The notes under the pieces are model-generated. The model saw only the letters and a program-made list of their open reading frames with translations. It made no database searches and was not told the origin of the DNA. DNA of 64,000 nucleotides, taken from NCBI RefSeq assembly GCF_902500215.1, contig NZ_CABVOU010000031.1:1-64000 (forward strand), given 5' to 3'. Source of the DNA: Halomonas lysinitropha (GTDB lineage: Bacteria; Pseudomonadota; Gammaproteobacteria; Pseudomonadales; Halomonadaceae). Both the position numbers and the translations under genes were made by a program. Position 1 is the stretch's first letter. The number at the start of each line of letters is the position of its first letter. Of the stretch, positions 19,723 through 27,894 are shown piece by piece.

Positions 19723-20739
19723 TCAGTGGGGCGCCGGCGCGCCCCGCGCGGCAAGGCGCCGCTGTTCGTTGCGTTCGGAGAGCATGGCCTCGGGCCCGAG
19801 CCAGCCCTGTTCGCGGTAGTAGCGAATGGCGCCCTCATGCAGGGGAGCGCTGAGCCCGTCACGGATCATCGTCTGGGCCGTGAGTTGTCCGAGGGCCGGA
19901 TGAGTCGCCTTGAAGCGCAAGAAATCCGCGAAGACGCTCGCGACCAGCTGGTAGACCAGGTCGGGATCGGTGTCTGCCGTGGTGACCAGGGTGGCCTTGA
20001 CCCCGAAGGTGCGCACTGCAGGCTGGTCCGGGCCGTAGAGGCCGCCGGGAATCGAGGCTCGCGTGAAATAGGGGTAGGCATTCACCAGCAGGTCGACGAA
20101 ATCGCCCTGCACGTCGACGATTGCAGCATCGCATAGCCGGATGGCCTGGGCCACTGAGGCATTGGGGTGGCCCACGGTGTAGACCATGGCATCGATATTG
20201 CCGTGGCAGAGCTCCATGGACTGCTGGTCGGCCGGCAGGTCATGAGCCAGGCGGAAGTCACTGCGACTCCAGCCTCGGGCCTCCATCAACCGCAGCATGG
20301 TGCCGCGTTGCCCGGAGCCCGGATTGCCGATGTTCACGGAGCGTTGCTGCAGGTCGTTGAAGCCCTGGATTCCGGCATCGCGGCGCACCACCAGGGTGAA
20401 GGGTTCGCTATGCAGGGAGAATACGGAGCGCAGACCTTCGTCCGGCCCGTCATTGCGGAATCCTTCAGTGCCCTGGGTGGCATACTGCTGAAGGTCCGAC
20501 TGGACCATGGCCAGTTTCATTTCGCCCCTTCGCAGGGCCCGCAGGTTGGCGCTGGAGCCGTCACTCGGCTGAGCTCGGCAGGGCATGTCGACAGTGCGAC
20601 ACAGCGCGCGTCCTACCACATGGTAGACCCCGGAGGGGCTGGCAGTGGCGATAATCACGGGGTCGTCGGCCTGAGCGAATGGGTTCCAGAGGAGTAGGCT
20701 GGTCACTCCGATGACTAGTAGCCTTGCGGTTGGTTTCAT
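19723..20739 (-). CDS. TAXI family TRAP transporter solute-binding protein
   Basis: A 338-residue periplasmic binding protein with a clear signal peptide (basic MKPTARLL, hydrophobic core, cleavage after AQA near residue 24). The mature start PVIIATASPSGVYHVVGRAL and the later motif IGNPGSGQRGTMLRLMEARGW are typical of the TAXI class that works with fused TRAP permeases. No TRAP permease gene is adjacent, which is unusual. TAXI proteins of known function bind glutamate or other dicarboxylates, but the ligand here is unknown. It is convergent with fadA. Confidence 0.87.
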   Translation of the reverse strand: MKPTARLLVIGVTSLLLWNPFAQADDPVIIATASPSGVYHVVGRALCRTVDMPCRAQPSDGSSANLRALRRGEMKLAMVQSDLQQYATQGTEGFRNDGPDEGLRSVFSLHSEPFTLVVRRDAGIQGFNDLQQRSVNIGNPGSGQRGTMLRLMEARGWSRSDFRLAHDLPADQQSMELCHGNIDAMVYTVGHPNASVAQAIRLCDAAIVDVQGDFVDLLVNAYPYFTRASIPGGLYGPDQPAVRTFGVKATLVTTADTDPDLVYQLVASVFADFLRFKATHPALGQLTAQTMIRDGLSAPLHEGAIRYYREQGWLGPEAMLSERNEQRRLAARGAPAPH

Positions 20740-21003
20740 GACTCATCTCACATCAGTGAGTCGACCAGAGACATCCAGAACCAAGAAGAGACTGGAGGGT
20801 AGCCGAAGGTGGGGAGGCTCCACATCATTTCTGGCCGACAGTTTGTATTGTTGTGTTCTTGTTGATGGTGTCGAGTCGTCGTGCGATCAATCGAGGCGGC
20901 ATCGAGACAGCCCGAGCTCGCTGGTGCATACACGGCTACTCTTGAGGTATAGCAGGTGCACGAGAGTCGGAAGGAGCTATCAATAGAATATAAACATATA
21001 ACT
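20740..21003. other. Intergenic region upstream of the TAXI gene
   Basis: No coding sequence or recognised RNA is evident. The last 30 bases, next to the stop of the flavodoxin-like gene, are clearly AT-rich compared with the surroundings (ATAGAATATAAACATATAAC). That may mark a promoter reading leftward toward the TAXI gene or simply a spacer. Confidence 0.4.
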
Positions 21004-21465
21004 TTAGATCACGCCGGCCTCCAATCCCGCCGCGACTGCCATGCTCAGCTCTTCCACCTGTTCGGCAAAGGCATCCTGCCACTTGCCGCGCAGGGTCAGC
21101 GGTTCCTGGGCCCATTTCCAGCGTAGGCCGGTGACGATCCCCTCCACCGCTCGGCGAGTGCCGGTGCCGTCGCGGCCGGCGCGAATATAGAGCGCGCAGG
21201 GCAGGCCCTGTTTTTCCTCCAGTACCGGGTAGTAGCTGCGGTCGAAGAAGTCCTTCAATGCTCCGCTCATGTAACCCAGATTCTCGGTCGTGCCGAGCAG
21301 GATGGCGTCGCAGGCCAGCACGTCCTCCGGGCCCGCTTCCAGCGGTGCCTTCACGACCACCTCGACGTCCTCGATGTCAGGATGGTGTGCGCCCCGCTCG
21401 GCGGCCTCGCGGAGTCTGAGGGTATTGGCCGAGGGGGCGTGAGCGACGATCAGCAGGCGAGGCAT
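21004..21465 (-). CDS. Flavodoxin-like (FMN) NAD(P)H-dependent oxidoreductase family protein
   Basis: A 153-residue flavodoxin-fold protein. The start PRLLIVAHAPSANTLRLREA is the FMN phosphate-binding strand-loop-helix. DAILLGTTENLGYMSGALKDFFDRSYYP is the family's flavin-binding second motif. CALYIRAGRDGTGTRRAVE follows. The partner or substrate is not evident. It is upstream of and divergent from the YbhB-like gene. Confidence 0.8.
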   Translation of the reverse strand: MPRLLIVAHAPSANTLRLREAAERGAHHPDIEDVEVVVKAPLEAGPEDVLACDAILLGTTENLGYMSGALKDFFDRSYYPVLEEKQGLPCALYIRAGRDGTGTRRAVEGIVTGLRWKWAQEPLTLRGKWQDAFAEQVEELSMAVAAGLEAGVI

Positions 21466-21625
21466 GGCAGTCTCCCGGGTTGAATTCGCGGCGTACGGCC
21501 ATCATGCCATGGGCAGGTGACGTTGACAGGCGTCGGGCTTTCTCCGACGCTGAGCCGGCGCTATATGACCGTCATTCCTGACATTGACATCTCAACATCT
21601 TGGACATCCAGGGAGGTTGATCACC

Positions 21626-22102
21626 ATGGCCTTTGCACTCTCGACCATGCAGTTGCACAGCCCGGCCTTCGCGGCGGGAACCGCCATTCCGAGGCAATTC
21701 ACGGGGGAAGGGGACGACATCTCGCCGGCCCTCTCCTGGGAGGATGCGCCCGAGGGCACCAAGGGATTCGCGGTGATCTGTCACGACCCGGATGCCCCCC
21801 TGGTGCAGAACGGCACTTACGGTTTCGTGCACTGGGTGCTCTATAACCTTCCGGCTTCCACCCACTCGCTGGAAGAAAACAGTGGCGAGGGCACCCCAGG
21901 GCTGAACGACTTCGGCAAGACGGGCTACGGGGGGCCCATGCCGCCGGATGCTCACGGAGTTCACCACTACTACTTCTGGGTGCTGGCGTTGGACAAGGCC
22001 ACCGACCTGCCGGAGGGCCTATCGCTACCCGAGCTGCTCAAGCAGGTCGAGCCTCACCTTCTCGGTATGAATCGCCTGGTGGGCACCTACCAGCGCGACT
22101 GA
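21626..22102 (+). CDS. YbhB/YbcL family Raf-kinase-inhibitor-like (PEBP) protein
   Basis: A 158-residue PEBP-fold protein. It shows PRQFTGEGDDISPALSWED, the ligand-pocket motif CHDPDAPL and YGFVHWVLYNLP, then YGGPMPPDAHGVHHYYFWVLAL. Bacterial PEBP proteins are cytoplasmic or periplasmic with poorly known ligands. The start at 21626 is chosen because GGGAGG lies 10 bases upstream; an in-frame ATG at 21584 has no clear ribosome site. It stands alone between a divergent flavodoxin-like gene and a terminator. Confidence 0.88.
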   Translation: MAFALSTMQLHSPAFAAGTAIPRQFTGEGDDISPALSWEDAPEGTKGFAVICHDPDAPLVQNGTYGFVHWVLYNLPASTHSLEENSGEGTPGLNDFGKTGYGGPMPPDAHGVHHYYFWVLALDKATDLPEGLSLPELLKQVEPHLLGMNRLVGTYQRD

Positions 22103-22151
22103 TCCGGGTGGCGTTGCGTCCTCTCGGACAGGCAAAAAGCAAGAAGCGCCA

Positions 22152-22183
22152 GCGAGCCCGCGTCGGCAACGATTCGGGCTCGC
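22152..22183 (+). terminator. Terminator after the PEBP gene
   Basis: Nine-base perfect stem GCGAGCCCG / CGGGCTCGC with a 14-base loop, followed by ACCGGTTTTC. It lies between the PEBP gene and the convergent LysR gene. Confidence 0.6.
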
Positions 22184-22217
22184 ACCGGTTTTCTCCCCCT
22201 GGGTTGGATAAACAGAC

Positions 22218-23102
22218 TCAGGGAGTGGCCTCGCGCGGCTCCGGCGCGGCGACGCCGTCATGATCGATTACCAGATGCTCCAGCTCTTCGCAGAAGGCCT
22301 CGATCGCATCGCTGGCGTGTCCCGGCCGGCGGTGCAACTCGATCTCTACCTGCCCCAGAGGCGGCAGCCCCTCCGCCTCGCCGACGATGCGGCACCCCTC
22401 GGGGATACTGCGGGGGGTCTTCACGGTCATCGCCAGGCCGGCCTGAACCGGCAGGTTGATGCCGGTAGGCGACTGGCTGGAATAGTGGACCTCCCAGAGT
22501 CGCTCCTGGCGGCCCAGGGCCGAGAGGGCATGGGCGCGGAAGATGCATCCCTCGGGGTTGAGCGCCAGGGGCAGCGTGGCCCAGTCGGCCGGCGAAATGC
22601 CCTCGGCCACCACCCACACCATCGGTTCCCAGCCGAGCAATTGCCCTGACTGTGTCGGCTGATGGCGGATCGATAGCACCACGTCCAGCAGCCCCTCCTG
22701 GAAGCCCTTTACCAGGCTGGCGCTCATGTCGCATTGGATCTCGAGGCGCGTATCGGGGAAACGCTCGGCATAGCGCGGCAGCAGGGCGGGCAGGTAGGCG
22801 GCGGCCTGCTCCTCCGAGGTGGCAAAGCGGATCAGTTCGCCTCGCTGCGTCTTGCCCATGGCGCTTCGCGCTTCGTCCTCGAGCTTGAGCATGTGTCGGG
22901 CATAGGGCAGCAGCCGCTCCCCGGGGGCGGTCAGCAAGACGCTACGGCTGGTGCGCTCCAGCAGCGACTGGCCCATCTGGTCCTCGAGGCGCTTGATCTG
23001 CAGGCTCACCGCCGACTGGGTGCGGTGCAGAACCTTGCCGGCGGCGCTGAATCCCTGGCATTCGGCCACGGTGACAAAGGTGCGAAGTAGCACGGTATCC
23101 AT
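22218..23102 (-). CDS. LysR family transcriptional regulator
   Basis: A 294-residue LysR-type regulator. The N-terminal helix-turn-helix is textbook: LLRTFVTVAECQGFSAAGKV, then TQSAVSLQIKRLEDQMGQSLLERT. The C-terminal co-inducer domain has RFATSEEQAAAYLPALLPRY. The ATG at 23102 gives the usual length; a TTG two codons upstream is possible. It is divergent from the iron/2-oxoglutarate oxygenase gene with a 112-bp gap holding an inverted repeat, the classical layout for a LysR activator of its neighbour. The inducer is unknown. Confidence 0.9.
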   Translation of the reverse strand: MDTVLLRTFVTVAECQGFSAAGKVLHRTQSAVSLQIKRLEDQMGQSLLERTSRSVLLTAPGERLLPYARHMLKLEDEARSAMGKTQRGELIRFATSEEQAAAYLPALLPRYAERFPDTRLEIQCDMSASLVKGFQEGLLDVVLSIRHQPTQSGQLLGWEPMVWVVAEGISPADWATLPLALNPEGCIFRAHALSALGRQERLWEVHYSSQSPTGINLPVQAGLAMTVKTPRSIPEGCRIVGEAEGLPPLGQVEIELHRRPGHASDAIEAFCEELEHLVIDHDGVAAPEPREATP

Positions 23103-23133
23103 GATCAATGAGCTCTTGAAATTGGTTGTATCT

Positions 23134-23159
23134 TAATCATTCATTTTCATTATGGATTA
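23134..23159. promoter_or_regulatory. Inverted repeat in the LysR/oxygenase intergenic region
   Basis: TAATC and GATTA, perfect inverted half sites 16 bases apart, lie in an AT-rich patch within the only gap between the divergent LysR and oxygenase genes. The placement suits a LysR operator that serves both promoters. The motif was judged by eye only. Confidence 0.4.
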
Positions 23160-23214
23160 GGCGTCATTAAGCTGTCCAGTGACATCCCGCCACTCTCAGG
23201 AGCCGAGGCGCCCC

Positions 23215-24096
23215 ATGCAAGCAACAGCTGACGTCCAGACGACCAACACCCTCGATGGCCTTATCGACCTGACTCGCTACCCCGTCGATGATGTGGACGG
23301 TGAGGCCGGCCGCGCCCTCATCGCGCAGTGCCGTCGCCAACTCGACGAGGACGGCTGCGTGGTGCTCAAGAACTTCGTGCCGAAAAAGGCGCTGGCAAGG
23401 CTCGAGGCCGAGACCGAGCGCCTCTCGCCGGAGGCGCACTACAACCAGATCGAGACCAATCCCTACAACAGCGCCGGTGACCCCGAGAAACCCCTCAGTC
23501 ATCCGGTGAACCGCTTCGACGACCGCACCAACGGCTTCGTCGCCGGCGACCGAATCGATGGCGACACCATTATCCGCCAGGTCTACGAGCATCCCGACTT
23601 CCAGCGCTTCATCGGTGCCGTGGTGGGCATGGAGGAGATCCACCAGTACGCTGACCCGCTGGCCGACCTGGTGGTCAACGTGCTGCGCGAGGGCTGCCAG
23701 CATCCGTGGCACTATGACACCAACGAGTTCATCGTCACCATGATGACCCGCCAGTCCCATGGCGGCGGCCGCTTCGAGTACGCCTCCGGCATCCGCAGCC
23801 CCGAGGGGGAGAACTTCGCGGAGGTGGAGAAAGTGATCGACGGCGACCGCACGCGCCTCAAGTCCCTCGATCTCCAGCCCGGCGACCTGCAGGTCTTTTT
23901 CGGCCGCTATTCGCTGCACCGGGTCACGCCGGTGGAGGGCGACAAGGAGCGCCACACCGTGATCTTCGCCTATGCCAAGGAGCCGGGCTTCATAGGCCGT
24001 CCCGAGCGTGCCCAGCGCATCTTCGGCCGCATGGCGCCGGTCCACGAACGGCTCCTCGAGGAGGGCATGGACCGCTCGGACAGCCTGGCCGACTGA
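23215..24096 (+). CDS. HalD/BesD-family Fe(II)/2-oxoglutarate oxygenase, hydroxylase-type
   Basis: A 293-residue non-heme iron oxygenase resembling the HalD/BesD family of free-amino-acid halogenases and hydroxylases. The first metal motif is WHYDTNEF with H166 and D168. The second histidine is H235 in YSLHRVTPV, and R246 in ERHTVIFAY should bind 2-oxoglutarate. True halogenases of this family have Gly in place of the Asp to make room for chloride, so this protein should hydroxylate. The ATG at 23215 is preferred over a GTG at 23179. It lies 84 bp before the M24 gene and is probably LysR-controlled. The substrate is unknown; a basic amino acid or osmolyte is a guess. Confidence 0.8.
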   Translation: MQATADVQTTNTLDGLIDLTRYPVDDVDGEAGRALIAQCRRQLDEDGCVVLKNFVPKKALARLEAETERLSPEAHYNQIETNPYNSAGDPEKPLSHPVNRFDDRTNGFVAGDRIDGDTIIRQVYEHPDFQRFIGAVVGMEEIHQYADPLADLVVNVLREGCQHPWHYDTNEFIVTMMTRQSHGGGRFEYASGIRSPEGENFAEVEKVIDGDRTRLKSLDLQPGDLQVFFGRYSLHRVTPVEGDKERHTVIFAYAKEPGFIGRPERAQRIFGRMAPVHERLLEEGMDRSDSLAD

Positions 24097-24180
24097 GCCC
24101 TGACGTCGCCTCCTACTACCTCCCTTGCCGATGGCCGCGCGTGCAGGCGGCCATCCCCTGACGACACAGCGAGAGACCCC

Positions 24181-25464
24181 ATGAGCATCGTAGAGTCAGA
24201 GAAACTGACCGACAGCGAACCGGACCGGATTCCGGTCGTGCCGTCTGCGCCGATGGCCAACGGCGACAGCATCCCTACCGCCTTCGACCCCAGGCAACTA
24301 CGCGCCGGGCGTCTGGAGCGCCTGAGGGCCATGATGGCCGAGCAGGGCTATGCCGCCCTGGTGCTGTTCGACCCGAACAATCAGCGCTACGCCACCGGCT
24401 CGCGCAACATGTTCGGCTATTTCCTGCGCAACTCCACGCGCTACATCTATGTGCCACTTGAAGGCCCGATCATCCTCTTCGAGTATCCGGGCAGCGCCCA
24501 TATCTCCACCTGGCTGGAGACCATCGACGAAGCGCGCACCTCCAAGGTGGTGTGGTCGGCGGTGAACCAGCGCGACAATCTCTCCTCGGATCCCTTCGGC
24601 GTGGAAATTGCCGAGCTGATCCGGGAGCATGGTCGTGGCAACAGGAAGGTCGGTCTGGACCGTTGTGCCCTCAACCTGGCCCGTTCGCTGGAGGCCCAGG
24701 GTCTGGATGTCTTCGACTGCATGCAGGACACCCTGCACTGCCGTCGTATCAAGACCCCCGAGGAGATCGCCTGCCTGGCCCAGTCCATGGCGGCAAGCGA
24801 AGCCTCGGTGGCCGAGGTGGAAGCCGCCATCAAGCCCGGCGTCACCGAGAACGAGCTGTTCGCCATCATGTACGGCGAGGTGATCCGTGGCGGCGGCGAG
24901 TTCATCGAGACCCGCCTGCTCAACTCCGGGCCGCGCACCAATCCCTGGTTCCATGAGGCCAGCGACCGCAAGATTCGCCCCGGCGAGCTGGTGGCGCTGG
25001 ACACCGATACCATCGGCTGCCATGGCTACTACTCCGACTTCTCGCGCACCTTCCATGTCGGCCCGGGCCGGCCCAGCGCCTACCAGCGCGAGCTCTACCG
25101 GATGGCCTACGACCAGGTGCACCACAACATGGGCATCCTCAAGCCCGGCATGACGTATCGCGAGATATCCGAACAGGCCTGGAAGATACCCGAGCGCTTC
25201 CTGGATCGTCGCTACCCCTCGATCATCCACGGGGTAGGCATGCACGGCGAGACACCGCTGGTGGCCCACCACATGGACTTCGACCGTTTCTCCTCGGACG
25301 GTGTGCTCGAGCCCGGCATGGTGGTCTCGGTGGAGAGCTATATCGGTGAGGTGGGCGGCGCCGACGGCGTCAAGCTCGAGGAGGAGGTGCTGATCACCGA
25401 TACCGGTATCGCCAAGCTCTCCCGCTACCCCTTCAACGAGGCACTGCTCGGCCGCGAGTTCTGA
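24181..25464 (+). CDS. DddP-like M24 family metalloenzyme
   Basis: A 427-residue creatinase/aminopeptidase-P-fold enzyme. The N-terminal domain ends near 160; the pita-bread domain follows. The metal ligands are D274 and D276 (LDTDTIG), D286 (YYSDFSRTF), H350 (IIHGVG), E385 (SVESY) and E400 (KLEEEV). GGEFIETRLLNSGPRTNPWF closely resembles DMSP lyase DddP. Relative spacing of the ligands equals DddP as I remember it, and Y345 matches its substrate Tyr. However, the position of the proposed DddP base (Asp) appears to be G356. It may be a lyase-like or hydrolase enzyme for another substrate. It probably forms an operon with the upstream oxygenase. Confidence 0.78.
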   Translation: MSIVESEKLTDSEPDRIPVVPSAPMANGDSIPTAFDPRQLRAGRLERLRAMMAEQGYAALVLFDPNNQRYATGSRNMFGYFLRNSTRYIYVPLEGPIILFEYPGSAHISTWLETIDEARTSKVVWSAVNQRDNLSSDPFGVEIAELIREHGRGNRKVGLDRCALNLARSLEAQGLDVFDCMQDTLHCRRIKTPEEIACLAQSMAASEASVAEVEAAIKPGVTENELFAIMYGEVIRGGGEFIETRLLNSGPRTNPWFHEASDRKIRPGELVALDTDTIGCHGYYSDFSRTFHVGPGRPSAYQRELYRMAYDQVHHNMGILKPGMTYREISEQAWKIPERFLDRRYPSIIHGVGMHGETPLVAHHMDFDRFSSDGVLEPGMVVSVESYIGEVGGADGVKLEEEVLITDTGIAKLSRYPFNEALLGREF

Positions 25465-25796
25465 ATCTTTGGCAGGCCCCCAGCTGAACGTCCCCTCCAG
25501 CTGACTCCGTCCCTCCTCGCGTTCTCCCATCGCCCATCCATGTAGGATGGGCGATGTCGTTACGCGACGGGTTAATACGCCCTTGCATAACTGCTGCCCC
25601 AAAGCCCGCATTCATACCTGGGGCTGTGCTAAGTGGGCACAGGCATGCTCGCCGCTGTGTCACTATTCATCATTGGGTGCTATGCATAATGGTCTAAAGC
25701 AGCCACATGTGTTCGATACAGGCGCACTTTGACCGTCCATTTTCCTGCATGCAGCGTGCTGCACGGTCATGGTGAAGCCGGCAGGGGGCCTAGAAA
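25465..25796. other. Intergenic region with REP-like hairpin
   Basis: This 332-bp gap has no convincing coding frame. It holds the perfect hairpin listed separately, a nearby direct repeat CCAGCTGA (about 25479 and 25497), and less GC-rich sequence around 25670-25750. No RNA family is recognised. Confidence 0.5.
25529..25555. repeat. Perfect hairpin, terminator or REP-like element
   Basis: An 11-bp perfect stem ATCGCCCATCC / GGATGGGCGAT with loop ATGTA, about 65 bp after the M24 stop. There is no T run. The GTAGGATGGGC wording resembles repeated extragenic palindromes seen in many proteobacteria, so it may be a dispersed element as well as a transcription stop. Confidence 0.6.
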
Positions 25797-26333
25797 ATGA
25801 CATTGGCAGGGTTTGATGCGTCGCAGGCGGCAGAGATCGAGGCGCTGTTTGTGACGACATTCTCCCACTCGGAGGGGCCGGCAGAAGGCGAAGTGGTAGG
25901 TAGACTGGTGCGCCACCTGATGGTTGATACCGACCCGCGGGATGTCCTGGGATTCGTGGCCATGGAGAAGGGCCGTGTCGTGGCAGGCATCTTCTTCTCG
26001 AGGCTCACGTTCGATGCCCCGGTGGAGGCCTTCCTGCTGTCACCGGTGGGGGTGCGACCCGATCACCAGGGCAGGGGCATCGGGCAGCGCCTGATACGCT
26101 TCGGCCTCGAGCGGCTCAAGGAGAGGGGCGTGACGCGAGTCTTCACCTACGGGGATCCGGCGTTCTATTCGCGTGTCGGCTTCACGCCGGTCGCCGAGTC
26201 GAGGGTGTCGGCGCCGTTCAGGCTGTCCCAGCCGGAAGGCTGGCTCGGCCAGGGGCTGAATGGGCATGAGATGACGGTCCTGGCCGGTGTCCCATGCTGC
26301 GTCACGGCGTTCGGCGATCCCGCGTACTGGTGA
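25797..26333 (+). CDS. GNAT family N-acetyltransferase (YhbS-like)
   Basis: A 178-residue acetyltransferase. The acetyl-CoA site is VGVRPDHQGRGIGQRLIRFGL (Q/R-x-x-G-x-G/A motif), followed by VFTYGDPAFYSRVGFTPVAE, the pattern of YhbS-type GNAT proteins. The acceptor is unknown. The only ribosome-site candidate is AGGGGG about ten bases before the ATG. It is followed by pseudogene debris and has no clear operon partner. Confidence 0.85.
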   Translation: MTLAGFDASQAAEIEALFVTTFSHSEGPAEGEVVGRLVRHLMVDTDPRDVLGFVAMEKGRVVAGIFFSRLTFDAPVEAFLLSPVGVRPDHQGRGIGQRLIRFGLERLKERGVTRVFTYGDPAFYSRVGFTPVAESRVSAPFRLSQPEGWLGQGLNGHEMTVLAGVPCCVTAFGDPAYW

Positions 26334-26342
26334 GGTACAACG

Positions 26343-26752
26343 TCACCAGCCTGGTCGCCTGGCCGCCTGGGTGTCCTCGTGCCACCGGATGGCATGACTT
26401 GGGCCCCGGCGGGGAAGCGTCTCGCGTCGTGGTAGCCAGCGCACGAAGTGGTGCAGGTACTCCTCGAAGAGGGTGTGGTACGTCGCCACCACGGGAAGGC
26501 CCAGCCGTTCTCCCAGGCCGATGCCGGCGCTGTGCGCCACGAAGGGGGTATGCACGTGGATCAGGTCGAACGCCCTGGCCAGGAGTTGCGGCGCCAGTGG
26601 CCTGCCGCGAAGAGGAAGTGAGTGCTCGGCGCGTCCCGTTCGGCCTGATGCTGCAGGCTCAGCGCATTGCCATGGGCCAGCCGCGTGAGGAATGCTTGCT
26701 CTGCGGGGCTGAGTGGTTTGCGCTGAGGCATGACGGTGGGCTCCTGTGGCAC
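26343..26752 (-). pseudogene. Glycosyltransferase (GT4-like) remnant and adjoining fragment
   Basis: On the minus strand, about 26375-26610 encodes ARAFDLIHVHTPFVAHSAG and VVATYHTLFEEYLHHFV, the N-terminal acceptor-domain motif of family-4 glycosyltransferases. The rest of the enzyme (about 300 residues) is missing: after WLPRR the frame runs into unrelated sequence and stops. Just upstream, in another frame, lies a start-containing fragment (MPQRKPLSPAEQAFLTRLAH, from about 26728) that ends abruptly near the join. A deletion seems to have fused two gene remnants. Neither is likely to be functional. Confidence 0.7.
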
Positions 26753-26840
26753 TCTCCTAGAGCCTGGCGTTCGAACATGACAACGGTGTGTCAGGTCAGT
26801 TGGTCACTACCGCTCGACTTCGAAGCAAGGAGAAACCCTG

Positions 26841-27212
26841 ATGTCCGAACTGCCACCGCTGAAGGTCTACTACGACGGCATCTGCCCCGTATGCCGGCGG
26901 GATCGTACCCGCTACGAGCGCTGGGCGGGGGAGGCAGGCCGTCAGGTGGCGTGGTGCGATGTGACCGAGCACCAGGCGACGCTGCGCGAGAAGGGCGTCG
27001 ATCCGCAGGCGGCGCTGCTCTCCCTGCATGTGGAAGAGGAGCGCGGGCGCATCCGGGAGGGCATCGACGCCTATGTGCTGCTGATGCGCCGGGTGCCACG
27101 GCTGAAACCCGTTGCCTGGGTGATTGGCCTGCCGGGGCTCAAGCCGGTGCTTCGCTGGCTGTATGACCGCTGGGTCAGGCGTCGCCTGGCCCAGGAGGGG
27201 CGCCTGCCCTGA
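26841..27212 (+). CDS. DCC-family (DUF393) thiol-disulfide oxidoreductase-like protein
   Basis: A 123-residue protein that starts KVYYDGICPVCRRD, with the DxxCxxC-type motif (C15, C18) that names the DCC family. LLMRRVPRLKPVAWVIGLPG and LRWLYDRWVRRRLA complete the family pattern. These proteins are predicted thioredoxin-fold oxidoreductases without a known partner. AAGGAG precedes the ATG by about ten bases. The next gene is convergent. Confidence 0.88.
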   Translation: MSELPPLKVYYDGICPVCRRDRTRYERWAGEAGRQVAWCDVTEHQATLREKGVDPQAALLSLHVEEERGRIREGIDAYVLLMRRVPRLKPVAWVIGLPGLKPVLRWLYDRWVRRRLAQEGRLP

Positions 27213-27259
27213 ACCGGCGCATGGCCGCACGCGGTAGCATCCTCCTGGCCGGGAATGGC

Positions 27260-27721
27260 TCAGCGCTCCTGCCGGGCCGACCAGTGACGCTGCATCTCGA
27301 GGAAGGTGAGCGAGGCCGACCAGGTGATCAGCATGAAGCCGATCAGTGCCTCGGTACCCGTCATGAAGCGGATCGGGCCGGTGGGGAAGAGGTCGCCATA
27401 GCCCAGGGTGGTGTAGGTGATCGCCGAGAAGTAGACGTAGTCGAGGAAGTTGACGGCGCCGATGCCCGATAGTCCACCGGCCAGCGGGTGCTCGCCGAGC
27501 AGGGCCATGGCCACGGCGAAGATCCAGATCTCGGTGACGTGGGCGGCGAAGAGGCCGAAGGTCAGCTTGAGAAAGCGGCGACGCAGCGTGCTGTGCGACC
27601 GTTCCAGGCGCTGCCAGAGCCTCAGCGACACCTCGTAGTGCAGCAGGATGCAGGCCACGACGGCGATCAGGGTGATGGCCACGGCCCAGAGGTGGCCGGC
27701 ATCCAGAGCAGCATCGAGCAC
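27260..27721 (-). CDS. Two-TM potassium channel family protein
   Basis: A 153-residue ion-channel protein with one pore loop. The selectivity filter is TTLGYGD in [18 protein letters not shown]. Helices lie at about 10-30, 53-75 and 118-138. The region after the filter ends with a short charged tail ([12 protein letters not shown]); no RCK regulatory domain is present. The GTG at 27721 is chosen because AAAGGA lies at good distance upstream; the longer frame to 27799 has a non-hydrophobic extension. It should conduct K+ or other monovalent cations across the inner membrane. Confidence 0.82.
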   Translation of the reverse strand: MLDAALDAGHLWAVAITLIAVVACILLHYEVSLRLWQRLERSHSTLRRRFLKLTFGLFAAHVTEIWIFAVAMALLGEHPLAGGLSGIGAVNFLDYVYFSAITYTTLGYGDLFPTGPIRFMTGTEALIGFMLITWSASLTFLEMQRHWSARQER

Positions 27722-27894
27722 GGCAGGGGTCCTTTTGTCGAGATATGGAAAGCCTAGCGCGATCGCGGGACCGCCGTCACGGCCCGAGCCGCGGCCCAAT
27801 GACGGCCCGGCGGGGCGCTGCTAGGATAGTGCTACGTGTCACACGCGGGATGCGCGGCCCGGCAGATCGCACCTCCCCTGCTAGGAAGGCTGTC

